A program made the translations under genes and the position numbers. The notes under the pieces were generated by a model, which did no database searches, was not told the origin of the DNA, and was given only the letters and a program-made list of their open reading frames with translations. From positions 1-33,794 of the forward strand of contig JANWIK010000167.1 in assembly GCA_025449955.1 (NCBI GenBank): 33,794 nt of DNA, written 5' to 3'. Positions 17,707-25,738 of the stretch are shown one piece after another. How positions within the stretch are numbered: position 1 is the stretch's first letter; every line of letters begins with the position of its first letter. The stretch comes from Gemmatimonadaceae bacterium. GTDB taxonomy: Bacteria > Gemmatimonadota > Gemmatimonadetes > Gemmatimonadales > Gemmatimonadaceae.

Positions 17707-18410
17707 ACGAGCGACGACGGACAGAGGTCGTTGAGCACGCACTGCTCGCACTTGGGCCGCCTGGCGTCGCACACGCGCCGGCCGTGCTCGATCAACAGAT
17801 GCGAGAGCATGGTCCAGTGCTCGCGCGGAAACAGCGGCATCAACGCACGCTCGATCTTCACCGGATCTGTCTCCTTCGTTAGGCCGAGTCGTTTGGACAG
17901 CCGGGCCACGTGGGTGTCGACCACGATGCCGTCGTTCACGCCGAACGCGTTGCCGAGGACCACATTGGCGGTTTTTCGGCCCACGCCCGGCAGCGCGGTG
18001 AGCTCCTCCATGGTCCGCGGCACCTGCCCGCCGTGCCGCTCGACCAACGCCTGCGCCATGCCGACCAGGCTTTTCGCCTTACTGCGAAAGAATCCCGTGC
18101 TCTTGATCATCTCTTCCAGCCCCTCGCGATCGGCGCCGGCGAGCGCGGCGGCATCGGGATATTTCTTGAACAGCGCGGGCGTCACCATGTTCACGCGCAC
18201 GTCCGTGCACTGCGCGCTCAGAATCGTGGCGACGATGAGCTCGAACGCGGTGCGGTGATTGAGCGCGCAGTGCGCGTCCGGATAGGCGAGCGACAAGCGG
18301 CGGTAGTATTCCGCCGCGCGCTCGGGCGTCGCTTTCCCTTTGGAGCGCGCTCGCGGCCGCGCGACTCGGCGGTGCGTGGCGGTCTTGGTGGCGCGTGCGG
18401 GACGAGGCAT
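17703..18410 (-). CDS. nth: Endonuclease III (DNA glycosylase/AP lyase)
   Basis: This 235-residue protein excises oxidised pyrimidines and cleaves the abasic site. The helix-hairpin-helix LPGVGRKTANVVLGNAFG carries the catalytic lysine, and VDTHVARLSKRLGL carries the catalytic aspartate. The C-terminal [4Fe-4S] ligands follow the standard spacing C-x6-C-x2-C-x5-C in CDARRPKCEQCVLNDLC. The substrate-binding stretch FELIVATILSAQCTDVRVN is intact. The N-terminus has about 25 additional Arg/Lys/Thr/Ala-rich residues before the conserved ERAAEYYRRL. ATG at 18410 is chosen because the longer open frame is unlike any protein and overlaps the next gene. It follows the 274-residue protein by 23 bases and is coupled to the EVE gene downstream. 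Confidence 0.96.
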   Translation of the reverse strand: MPRPARATKTATHRRVARPRARSKGKATPERAAEYYRRLSLAYPDAHCALNHRTAFELIVATILSAQCTDVRVNMVTPALFKKYPDAAALAGADREGLEEMIKSTGFFRSKAKSLVGMAQALVERHGGQVPRTMEELTALPGVGRKTANVVLGNAFGVNDGIVVDTHVARLSKRLGLTKETDPVKIERALMPLFPREHWTMLSHLLIEHGRRVCDARRPKCEQCVLNDLCPSSLV

Positions 18411-18433
18411 GGGGCGCAAGATACGGCGTCGCC

Positions 18434-19258
18434 TCAGGTGGTGGAATGAGCGCCGTCGCGGCCGCCGGGCTCGTTCAAACCCAGCACGTCGACGTACGCC
18501 AGCCGCGAGCCATCGGCCGCGCTCGACTCGCGTGCCGGATGCGCGACAAGCAGCTTGGGACGCGCATCGAGCGCGTGCAGGGCGCGCAGCACCAGCGTCT
18601 CCAACTCGCCGCCTGTTGCCAGCACGCGCAGCCCGCGACGCTCGCCGCCGGGCAACGATGTCGCGAACGCCATCTCGCCGTCGCTCCACGGCTGCGCCGC
18701 GCGACTCGGCGCCTCGCGCGCGTCGAGGTCGAGGCGATCGAACACGAGCGAGATACCGGGTCGTTCGGGGCGCAGGCCGAGCACGAGCAGAATGCGGAGC
18801 TCGACATGCGTGCTGCCGTGCGCACTCGACTCGTTCGCCGCGACGAAGCATCCGTCTACCGGTTCGAAGGGTGCGTCCGGCGCGACGCGCGCCCAGAGTC
18901 GCTGGTTAGGAAACTGCAGATAGCACGACGGAGGCGCCGCGAGCTGCCACTCGTCCATGTCGTACGCGTTCGCGATGAGCGACGACGTGATCGATTCGCC
19001 GAACGTGTAGAAGCGCCGTCCTGCCGCCCAGAATCGATAGCCCTGCCAGAATAACTCGCCGTATTGATCGACGGCTTCCGCCGGCGCGTCGTCGGCGATC
19101 ATCGATGACAACGTCGCGCCCACCAAGCCGAGCAAGAGAAAGTCGTCGTGTTCGAGTGCGTCGCGCCCGCGCTGTTCCGCTTCGGCGCGAATGGCGGGGA
19201 ACGCGTCGTGTTCGAGCGGTTCGAGGATCAGCTCGTACGGCGTGAGGCGCGCGGTCAC
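18434..19258 (-). CDS. Uncharacterised 274-residue protein
   Basis: I do not recognise a family. The start is GTG at 19258, overlapping the previous stop as GTGA. The protein is soluble, acidic, without signal peptide or membrane helix. It has an N-terminal helical half (about 1-95, with LLLGLVGATLSSMIADDAPAE) and a C-terminal half that looks like beta strands (LRILLVLGLRPERPGISLVF, LRVLATGGELETLVLRALHA). Aromatic residues cluster in LFWQGYRFWAAGRRFYTFGE. Its coding pattern is normal for the window and it lies in an unbroken operon (hydrolase, 155-residue protein, this, nth). Being translationally coupled to the 155-residue protein suggests the two act together. Confidence 0.8.
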   Translation of the reverse strand: MTARLTPYELILEPLEHDAFPAIRAEAEQRGRDALEHDDFLLLGLVGATLSSMIADDAPAEAVDQYGELFWQGYRFWAAGRRFYTFGESITSSLIANAYDMDEWQLAAPPSCYLQFPNQRLWARVAPDAPFEPVDGCFVAANESSAHGSTHVELRILLVLGLRPERPGISLVFDRLDLDAREAPSRAAQPWSDGEMAFATSLPGGERRGLRVLATGGELETLVLRALHALDARPKLLVAHPARESSAADGSRLAYVDVLGLNEPGGRDGAHSTT

Positions 19259-19722
19259 GCCTCGACGCGCTGTTCGACTCCGGCCACTTCGCGGAATTGC
19301 CGCACGAGCTCGTGCAGCTGGTGCTCCGTGTAGTCGATTTCCTGCGCAGCGCCTTCGGTGTCGATGAGACCGGCGCGCATCGAGATGGCCACCTGATTCA
19401 GGTAGCGCACCTTGGCCAGAAAGTCTTCGGTGACCGAGCGCAGTGCCACGAACCGGCGGCGATTGGCGGCGGCGCGACGATATCGTGCGACCAGCTCGTC
19501 CTCGGACAGTTTGCGCGCCATCTGCTCGACTTCCGGGCGGCTCCGGCCCGGCAACACGCCGCGGTCCGGAATTCCTTCGTCATCCCATTCGGTTTCGGTG
19601 AACCACAGACGTCCGCCGTATTCGATCCCGTCGTAGGAAATGAGCACGGATACATCGAGCCGTCGTCCGCCAACGTCGATCGTCGCGAGATACGGTTGCA
19701 CCGTCTCGTCGGAAGGGCTCAT
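19255..19722 (-). CDS. Uncharacterised 155-residue protein
   Basis: I do not recognise a family. The N-terminal third looks like a small beta domain (YLATIDVGGRRLDVSVLISY, then YGGRLWFTETEWDD). The C-terminal two thirds are helical and highly charged (EQMARKLSEDELVARYRRAA, TEHQLHELVRQFREVAGVEQ). There is no signal peptide or membrane segment. The ATG overlaps the stop of the alpha/beta hydrolase (ATGA), and its own stop overlaps the next start (GTGA). Tight coupling on both sides suggests co-expression; the function is unknown. Confidence 0.8.
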   Translation of the reverse strand: MSPSDETVQPYLATIDVGGRRLDVSVLISYDGIEYGGRLWFTETEWDDEGIPDRGVLPGRSRPEVEQMARKLSEDELVARYRRAAANRRRFVALRSVTEDFLAKVRYLNQVAISMRAGLIDTEGAAQEIDYTEHQLHELVRQFREVAGVEQRVEA

Positions 19723-20606
19723 GTGGCCTCGGGCGGTGGTGACGAAGAGGGGGAGAGCAACGCGGTTTCGTCGAGGAATCGCCGGATGGCTGCAAAAAGA
19801 ACGTCTGGTGCTTCAACGTAAGGTACGTGCCCGCTCTCGTCTATCACTACGAGGCGAGCGTTTGGCAGAGCTTGGGTCGCGGCCTCGGACGACTCGAGCG
19901 GGATGGGGTCTTGTCGGCCGTGGATGACCAGGGTTGGGCATTTCACCGTGGCCAACGCGGCGCGCAAGTCGTAGTCGCCGAGACTCGACCAGACCGATTT
20001 CTGAATTCGGCCGATCACGCGAAACGGCGTGAGCGCTCGGGCTCGCTCGAGGCGGCCGAAGTAGCCGGCCACGCTGAGCTCGAACATGCGCTGGCGGTAG
20101 GCGTCGTGGTTTTTCTCTCGCAATCCTGACGCTGCGAGCTCGTCGCGGAGCTTCGCCACGGCTTCCGAGCTCTGTCGGCGCGCAAACTCCGCCTCGAAGG
20201 CATCGCGTGTCGTACGGGAGATCGGCGCGGGGTCGATGAGCACCATGCGCGCGGGGCGGGGCCCTGCGCCCTTGTACGCTTCGATCGCGTAGAGCAGCGC
20301 GAGCAATCCGCCCCACGAGTAGCCGACGATGGACAGCGGCTCGAGGCCGAGCTCGGGGATGAGTTGGGCGAGGTCGTCGACGTGCGTGCGCCACGTGACC
20401 GGCGACTGATCCGGCGTGCGGGACTGGCCGCTGCCGCGTTGGTCATAGAAGACGAGCTGGTACCGGTCCGCCAGCTCGAGCATCTGCGGCAACAGGTAAT
20501 CGTGCGACGCGCCGGGTCCGCCGTGGAGGACGAGGAGGCGCGGCGCGCCGGCGGGTCCGTAGGAGATCCAGTACAGCGGCACGGCCGTGGTCGTGGTGAA
20601 TGGCAT
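19719..20606 (-). CDS. Alpha/beta hydrolase, proline iminopeptidase-like
   Basis: This 295-residue protein has an alpha/beta-hydrolase fold. LLVLHGGPGASHDYL contains the HGGPG oxyanion motif of the prolyl aminopeptidase group, FYDQRGSGQS follows, and the nucleophile elbow is GYSWGG. Acid and histidine of the triad are in IHGRQDPIPLESS and IDESGHVPYVEAP. The cap region between them is of typical size. It probably hydrolyses a small peptide or ester in the cytoplasm, since no signal peptide is present. The start lies 6 bases after the stop of the histone-deacetylase-like gene, within the sequence GCCTAACGGAAC that precedes its ATG. Confidence 0.9.
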   Translation of the reverse strand: MPFTTTTAVPLYWISYGPAGAPRLLVLHGGPGASHDYLLPQMLELADRYQLVFYDQRGSGQSRTPDQSPVTWRTHVDDLAQLIPELGLEPLSIVGYSWGGLLALLYAIEAYKGAGPRPARMVLIDPAPISRTTRDAFEAEFARRQSSEAVAKLRDELAASGLREKNHDAYRQRMFELSVAGYFGRLERARALTPFRVIGRIQKSVWSSLGDYDLRAALATVKCPTLVIHGRQDPIPLESSEAATQALPNARLVVIDESGHVPYVEAPDVLFAAIRRFLDETALLSPSSSPPPEAT

Positions 20607-20612
20607 GTTCCG

Positions 20613-21512
20613 TTAGGCGTGAGCGGCGGCGAGACGCACCGTCTGCACGTGTCCCTCTACCGTGTCGTCGAGGCGCGCGCCGTACCCGCCGCCCAACACG
20701 ATGGCGACGGGCAGGCCGACCTCGCGGCAGGCATCGAGGACCAGCGCGTCGCGGCGCGCCATGCCCGCGAGCGTGAGGCCGAGTCGGCCTAACCGGTCGC
20801 CGGCCAGGATGTCGGCGCCGGCGAGATAGACCGCGAGCGCGGCCCGGGCCGAGCGCAGCGCGTGAGGTAACGCGTGGGACAGCGTGTCGAGGTACAGGTC
20901 GTCGTCGGTGCCGTCGGGCATCTCGATGTCCACGCATCCGGGCACCCGGTGGAACGGGTAGTTCTTTGCGCCGTGCATGCTGAACGTGTAAACGCGCTCG
21001 TCGCCCGCGAAAATGGCGTTGGTGCCGTTGCCCTGGTGCACATCGAGATCGATCACCAGCGCCCGTGTGACGCGCGCGCGGCGCTGGAGCGCGCGGATCG
21101 CGATCGCGACGTCGTTGAACACGCAGAATCCTTCGCCGTGATCGGCGAACGCGTGGTGCGTGCCGCCCGACAAATTGATCGCGATGCCGTGCTCGAGCGC
21201 CGACTCGGTCGCGGCGAGCGTGCCGCCCACCGATCGATACGAACGCTCCACCAACGCCGGCGACCACGGAAAGCCCAGGCGCCGCGCGGCTGCGGCATCC
21301 AGATCGCCGGCGTCGATCGCATTCACGTAGCGCTCGGTGTGCACGAGCCGCACGTCCTCGACGGGCGCGCGCTCAGGCTCCAGCACACGACAAGCGGGAA
21401 GGATCCCGTCGTCGACCACGCGCTCCTTCACGAGGCGGTACTTCGCCATCGGGAAGCGGTGTCCATCGGGGAGCGGCACCACGTACGAGGCGGAGGACCA
21501 GGCGAACAGCAT
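20613..21512 (-). CDS. Histone deacetylase-fold (AcuC/HDAC-like) protein
   Basis: This protein has 299 residues from ATG at 21512, which directly precedes the conserved start FAWSSASYVVPLPDGHRFPM. Zinc and catalytic motifs are SGGTHHAFADHGEGFCVFND (tandem His, then Asp-Phe-Asn region), VIDLDVHQGNGT (Asp and His ligands), and YLAGADILAGDRLG (second Asp). The final GGGYG contains the tyrosine that stabilises the reaction intermediate. Bacterial members deacetylate acetyl-lysine, acetylpolyamines or related amides; which one cannot be read here. It is the first gene of the operon ending at 16425. A longer frame from 21623 exists but the extra N-terminus is not family-like. Its TAA stop is inside a GCCTAAC heptamer. 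Confidence 0.92.
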   Translation of the reverse strand: MLFAWSSASYVVPLPDGHRFPMAKYRLVKERVVDDGILPACRVLEPERAPVEDVRLVHTERYVNAIDAGDLDAAAARRLGFPWSPALVERSYRSVGGTLAATESALEHGIAINLSGGTHHAFADHGEGFCVFNDVAIAIRALQRRARVTRALVIDLDVHQGNGTNAIFAGDERVYTFSMHGAKNYPFHRVPGCVDIEMPDGTDDDLYLDTLSHALPHALRSARAALAVYLAGADILAGDRLGRLGLTLAGMARRDALVLDACREVGLPVAIVLGGGYGARLDDTVEGHVQTVRLAAAHA

Positions 21513-21704
21513 CGAGGCAGGGTGCGACGGGGATGTGTGGAATGCCTCGTATGTTATGCCCGCGCGAGGGGCAGTTCCAGGCATCGCGGCGACGCGCGCG
21601 CAAGGGGGAAAAGCTCCCTGCATCGCGGTTACGCGCGACGGGTGTCGATTGTCCCTAAGTAGAACGGACGTGCCCGTTTATCTCTCGACGGAGTTGTTTG
21701 CGGC

Positions 21705-23303
21705 ATGGATCACGCACCGACCTTCGCGCGGCATTTTGCCCGTCTCGTATGGCAGCTCCTCAACGAGAGCGACGCCTACGATCTGCAACTCGCGTCGCTC
21801 CAGCTGCTGGTGAGTGCGTCGCGCTCCGGTACGGTGACGTTGGGTGTCCGGGGGCAGGCGCTCGTGACCAACGGTTCTCCGTTAGGCGAAGTGAGTCCGG
21901 AGTCGGGGGACCTCGTCGCGCAGCTGATCGGTCACGCGGTCCGCGAAGTGTCGTTCGACCAGCCGTCCTCGCCCGCCGACGTGCTGCTCATGGCGCGCAT
22001 TCTCGCGACCGCGCCGGTCGCCGGTGACGGCGGCCGCTCGGTTGTCGCGCGTCTCGACGCGCTCGATGCGCGCACGGTGCGTGTCATGGTTACGCCGATC
22101 GATGGATCCGCAAACGGCACACACGCGGCATCGTCGATCGGCGCCGATATCATTCCCGACGTGGCGGTGTTCGCGCCCAGCGAGCCGTCGCACACCGGCG
22201 GCAACGGGACCAACGGACACGGCCCGGACGCCGAGGTCGGATCGGGCATCGCGACCGCGCGACTCAACGAGATGTTCGGCGTGTTCTCGTCCAGCCAGGG
22301 CGTGGACGGATCGGCGGCGACCGTGTTCCAGCACCTCGACGCCGCAGGTACGCCCAAGGACGCGGCGCGCGAGCTCGATGGCCTGCTCAAGGTGATCGCC
22401 GAAGCGTCGGCGCGCGCGCGCCATGATGTCGTGGCCGACGTGCTCTATGGGATCGTGGCGCGCGAGTCCGCGCTCACGGACGACGCCATTCGCCGCCAGT
22501 ACGGTGTCGCGCTGCGTCGCGTCGCGGTCCCGCCGATCCTGCGCAGCGTGACGACGCTGCTGCCGCGCCGTCGCGAGCGTCACGACGAATACATGACGGT
22601 CATCGCGCGCTGCGAGGAGTCGGGGGCCGAGGCGCTCGCCGAGTCGCTCATCGCCGCGCCGACCATCGGCGATCGCCGCGTGTTTTACGATGCGCTCGTC
22701 CGGTTGAAGACCGGCATCCGCACGCTGGTCCACATGTTGGGCGACTCGCGCTGGTACGTGGTGCGCAACGCGGCCGAGCTGTTAGGCGAGCTCAAGGTGG
22801 GCGAGGCCGAGGTCGAGCTGATGCGTCTCCTGGAGCACGACGACGATCGTGTCCGGGCGGCGGCGGCCAACGCGCTGGCGCGGATCGGTTCGGCGAAGCG
22901 GGCCCGCGTGTCGCGCGCCGCGGTCGCGGTGCCCGCCGACGCGGCCGAGGGCAACGGCACCGGACACGCGCCCCCGGCCCAACGCTCCGTGCACTCGCTC
23001 ATCCGGGCGCTGGAGCGCGAATCCGATTCCCGCGTGCAGGTGGCCCTGGTCGCTGCGTTAGGCCAGTTGGGCACGGCGCAGGCCGTGGACAAGCTGGTGG
23101 AGCTCGCCCGCACCGAGCGCGGCCTGCTCGCCCGGCAGCGCCCGGCGCCGCTGCGCGTCGCCGCCGTGCACGCGATCGGTCAAGCCCGTTCGCCCAACGC
23201 CCAGCAGGCGCTCCAGGCTCTGCTGCGCGACAAGTCGCCGGCCATCCGCGGCGCGGCGTCGTGGGTGATCCTGGGCAAGCGGGACGCGGCGGCGCCGGCC
23301 TGA
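21705..23303 (+). CDS. HEAT-repeat protein
   Basis: This 532-residue protein has an N-terminal domain (about 1-130) of unknown type, starting with MDHAPTFARHFARLVWQLLN. A Ser/Gly/Asn-rich linker (about 130-190, including HTGGNGTNGHG) follows, and then about 340 residues of helical repeats. HEAT-like units are visible at ADVLYGIVARESALTDDAIR, YVVRNAAELLGELKVGEAEV, DDRVRAAAANALARIGSAKR and LRVAAVHAIGQARSPNAQQA. Such repeats form a scaffold for protein contacts. There is no signal peptide or membrane helix. GGAG lies 11 bases before the ATG. It is divergent from the deacetylase gene and convergent with the M42 peptidase. Leucine before glycine is written TTA or TTG in six of seven cases, unlike the CTG/CTC used elsewhere in this gene. 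Confidence 0.88.
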   Translation: MDHAPTFARHFARLVWQLLNESDAYDLQLASLQLLVSASRSGTVTLGVRGQALVTNGSPLGEVSPESGDLVAQLIGHAVREVSFDQPSSPADVLLMARILATAPVAGDGGRSVVARLDALDARTVRVMVTPIDGSANGTHAASSIGADIIPDVAVFAPSEPSHTGGNGTNGHGPDAEVGSGIATARLNEMFGVFSSSQGVDGSAATVFQHLDAAGTPKDAARELDGLLKVIAEASARARHDVVADVLYGIVARESALTDDAIRRQYGVALRRVAVPPILRSVTTLLPRRRERHDEYMTVIARCEESGAEALAESLIAAPTIGDRRVFYDALVRLKTGIRTLVHMLGDSRWYVVRNAAELLGELKVGEAEVELMRLLEHDDDRVRAAAANALARIGSAKRARVSRAAVAVPADAAEGNGTGHAPPAQRSVHSLIRALERESDSRVQVALVAALGQLGTAQAVDKLVELARTERGLLARQRPAPLRVAAVHAIGQARSPNAQQALQALLRDKSPAIRGAASWVILGKRDAAAPA

Positions 23304-23305
23304 TC

Positions 23306-23329
23306 GCGCGCGGGCGCCCGCCCGCGCGC
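23306..23329. terminator. Hairpin filling the gap between convergent genes
   Basis: GCGCGCGGGC (23306-23315) pairs perfectly with GCCCGCGCGC (23320-23329), four-base loop. It occupies nearly the whole interval between the HEAT-protein stop (23301-23303) and the M42 peptidase stop (23330-23332). It is suited to end transcription from both directions, although there is no U-tract. Confidence 0.6.
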
Positions 23330-24406
23330 CTAACGCTGCGTGAAGTCGACCTCCGCCGTCACGCGGCGGCACGTCTCCGCGATCAACGCGGCCGTGTGAT
23401 CCACATCGTCGAGACTCACCAATTCGTTGGGCGAGTGCATGTACCGGTTGGGCACCGACACCAACGCGGTCGCGATGCCCTCGCGCGCGATGTGAATCGC
23501 GTCGGCATCGGTGCCCGTGTCGCGGCCGGCCGCCTGGAGCGTGTACGGAATCGAGACGGCGTCCGCGGTGTCGCGCAGCAATCGGAACACGACCGGCGAG
23601 ATGATCGACCCCCGCGTGAGCACCGGCCCGCTGCCCACCGGATGGTTGCCGAGCTCCTTTTTCTCGATGCCCGGATGATCCGTCGCGAACGTCACGTCGA
23701 CCACGATCGCCATGCGCGCGCCGATGGCCGCCGCGCTCACGCCGGCGCCGCCGCCGCGATAGCCGATTTCCTCCTGTGTCGTTGCCGTGGCGACGACGCG
23801 CGCGGTGCCGGGTTTCTCCGCGTACCGCCGTAAGGCCTCGAGCACGACGAACGCACCGATGCGGTCGTCGATCGACCGCGACACCACGCGGTTGTTCGGA
23901 AACCGGATGGTGCGCGAATCGATCACGCCGGCATCGCCCACGTTGAGCCGCGCGATCGTCTCCGCCGCGCTCGTCGATCCGATGTCGACCCACAAGTCGG
24001 TGAGCTTGGACGCCTTCTCGCGATCGTCGGTGCGCAGCAGATGAATCGGCTTCTTGCCCACCACGCCGAACACGTCGCCCTCGGCGCCGAGAAACCGGAT
24101 GCGCTGGCCGACGAGCACCTGCACGTCCCATCCACCGATCGGCGCGATGTAGGCGTAGCCCTCGTCATCGATGTGCTGCACGATGACGCCGATTTCGTCG
24201 ATATGTCCGGCGAGCATGATCGCCGGCGCGTCGGCGCGCCCGGTGCCGTCCACCGTGGCCATGCTGTTGCCGTGGACGTCGCCGCGCACGGTGGCGAAGC
24301 GCGCGGCCTCATCGCGCCATGCGCGCGCGGGCGCCGATTCGAAGCCCGAAGGCCCTGGGGTGTCCAACAATCGCTCGAGAAACGCCACTGCGCTGGAAGA
24401 CAGCAT
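23330..24406 (-). CDS. M42 family metallo-aminopeptidase (glutamyl aminopeptidase type)
   Basis: This 358-residue cytoplasmic enzyme removes N-terminal residues from peptides with two metal ions. The start LERLLDTPGPSGFESAPARAW is typical. Metal and catalytic residues are visible as H68 and D70 (AGHIDEIG), D180 (SRSIDDRIGAF), E212-E213 (TTQEEIGYRG), D237 (VVDVTFATD) and the late histidine in YMHSPNELVS. The inserted PDZ-like domain (about 70-165) is present. Its TAG stop lies inside a GTTAGGC heptamer. The gene is convergent with the HEAT protein and follows, on the same strand, a lipoprotein gene from which it is separated by a hairpin. Confidence 0.94.
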   Translation of the reverse strand: MLSSSAVAFLERLLDTPGPSGFESAPARAWRDEAARFATVRGDVHGNSMATVDGTGRADAPAIMLAGHIDEIGVIVQHIDDEGYAYIAPIGGWDVQVLVGQRIRFLGAEGDVFGVVGKKPIHLLRTDDREKASKLTDLWVDIGSTSAAETIARLNVGDAGVIDSRTIRFPNNRVVSRSIDDRIGAFVVLEALRRYAEKPGTARVVATATTQEEIGYRGGGAGVSAAAIGARMAIVVDVTFATDHPGIEKKELGNHPVGSGPVLTRGSIISPVVFRLLRDTADAVSIPYTLQAAGRDTGTDADAIHIAREGIATALVSVPNRYMHSPNELVSLDDVDHTAALIAETCRRVTAEVDFTQR

Positions 24407-24477
24407 GAGGGTCGAATCGTTCCGTTAGGAGAGAGCAGCCACGACGCGTGCTTCCGTTAGGCAATTGGGGACAGAGG

Positions 24478-24506
24478 CTTGGGCCGCCGGTCGCCGGCGG
24501 CCCAAG
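24478..24506. terminator. Perfect 13-bp hairpin
   Basis: CTTGGGCCGCCGG (24478-24490), loop TCG, CCGGCGGCCCAAG (24494-24506). It lies in the 174-base interval after the stop of the DUF4349-type gene and before the M42 start. A GTTAGGC (24456-24462) and a GTTAGGA (24424-24430) are nearby. It probably ends the lipoprotein transcript; no T-tract follows. Confidence 0.6.
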
Positions 24507-24580
24507 ATTCCACAGAACCCGCAATATGCCAAGCGGAATGGCCTCGGCGTAAGGCCGCGCCGTTGGTCGTCGGCCCACCC

Positions 24581-25516
24581 TCAGACGCTGGCCGGTGCCT
24601 CCGGCCGCCGATGCGTGCCCAACCGCTTGACGCCCAACCGACGCGCCACCAGCCACGCCACGAGAGCGAGCACAACGAGCGGCACCAACACGCCGAGCGC
24701 GGCGATACTCTCCGCCGTGAACCGCACGCAGTTGCGCCACGACTGACGGAACGCCTCCGCCAATTCGCTGCCGCTGCCACGCTCGCCCACCACCGGAACG
24801 GGCTCGTGCACCGTCACCGAAATCGTGCTCACCGCCGCGCGCGTCCGCAGATAGCGGATCCGCCCCTCGTACCGCTCGATCACCTCGCGCACACGCGACA
24901 ATTCGCTCTCCACGGCCAATACGTCGCTCAACTTGCCCGTGTGCGTCGAGAGCAACGCAATGAGCCGCGCCTCCAACTTGCGCGCGTTGTCCATGCGCGC
25001 GTTCACGTCCACATATTCTTCGCTCACATCCGCCGTCGACACGTTCACCGATTCGAGCGTGCCCAACGGACGCAATCCGGCGAGTGCCTCGTCGAATCGC
25101 GCCGCCGGGACGCGCACTTCGAGCGTCGCCGAGTGCGGCTGATCGTGTCCTGCTTGGACGGACACGTCGGCCACGTATCCACCCACGCGCCGAGCCAACG
25201 CGCGCACGCCGGTAATCCCGGTGTCGAGCGCGCCGACTTCGACGCTCACCTCCGCCGTTCGGATGAGCATCGACGGCGCGATCTGCTGGTTGCCGATCGC
25301 CGCCGTGTCGGCCGCCGACGTGTCACTGTCCGCCGACATCGAGTCCGAGGCGTCCGCTGTCTTGAACGCGTCGCGTTGCGCGAGGGAAGCCGACACCCCC
25401 GGCATCGCCGCAGGCGCAGCTGCACTCCCGCCGAGAAACCCGCGCGATGGTGCCCCGCGGTCACATGCCAAAACCATCACGGCCGCGACGGCGCATAAAG
25501 CAAGTGTGGTCTTCAT
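24581..25516 (-). CDS. DUF4349-type lipoprotein
   Basis: From ATG at 25516 the protein has 311 residues. The start is chosen because it opens a lipoprotein signal, MKTTLALCAVAAVMVLAC, with lipobox VLAC, and AAGGA lies 10 bases upstream. A Ser/Asp/Ala-rich linker (about 20-75) is followed by the DUF4349 core: LIRTAEVSVEVGALDTGITG, VGGYVADVSVQAG, LEVRVPAARFDEALAGLRPL, VSTADVSEEYVDVNARMDNA and ELSRVREVIERYEGRIRYLR. A C-terminal transmembrane helix lies at about 270-292 (IAALGVLVPLVVLALVAWLV), followed by basic residues. The domain's function is not established; it contains a central coiled-coil stretch. The gene is divergent from the M61 peptidase. Confidence 0.88.
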   Translation of the reverse strand: MKTTLALCAVAAVMVLACDRGAPSRGFLGGSAAAPAAMPGVSASLAQRDAFKTADASDSMSADSDTSAADTAAIGNQQIAPSMLIRTAEVSVEVGALDTGITGVRALARRVGGYVADVSVQAGHDQPHSATLEVRVPAARFDEALAGLRPLGTLESVNVSTADVSEEYVDVNARMDNARKLEARLIALLSTHTGKLSDVLAVESELSRVREVIERYEGRIRYLRTRAAVSTISVTVHEPVPVVGERGSGSELAEAFRQSWRNCVRFTAESIAALGVLVPLVVLALVAWLVARRLGVKRLGTHRRPEAPASV

Positions 25517-25738
25517 GGTCGGAATGTCCTTGTCGACCGGTCGAGTGTATGGGCCACAAGGCCACACGCCCTCGAACGTGGGTGTTTCGATGTGGACGCC
25601 GCGCATGGCGGATTCTTGCACACCAGCGCGAAACCCGTTGCGTCACACAGGAGTCGGACGCGGCGCTCTTTCTCTACCCGCCTGCGCTCGCGCATATTGC
25701 GACCTCGCTGTCCGACCCGGCCGCCACGAGGACACACG

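Noticed and set aside
16696-18258. 520-residue plus-strand frame opposite cyclophilin, EVE and nth
   Set aside because: It spans three real minus-strand genes and their intergenic regions, so it cannot reflect one conserved protein.
18411-18851. N-terminal extension of endonuclease III
   Set aside because: It reads the upstream 274-residue gene out of phase and consists of Arg/Ala-rich sequence.
21513-21704. Sigma-70 promoter candidates before the HEAT-protein gene (TTGTCC 21649 with TTATCT 21678)
   Set aside because: The spacer is 23 bases, too long for a standard promoter.
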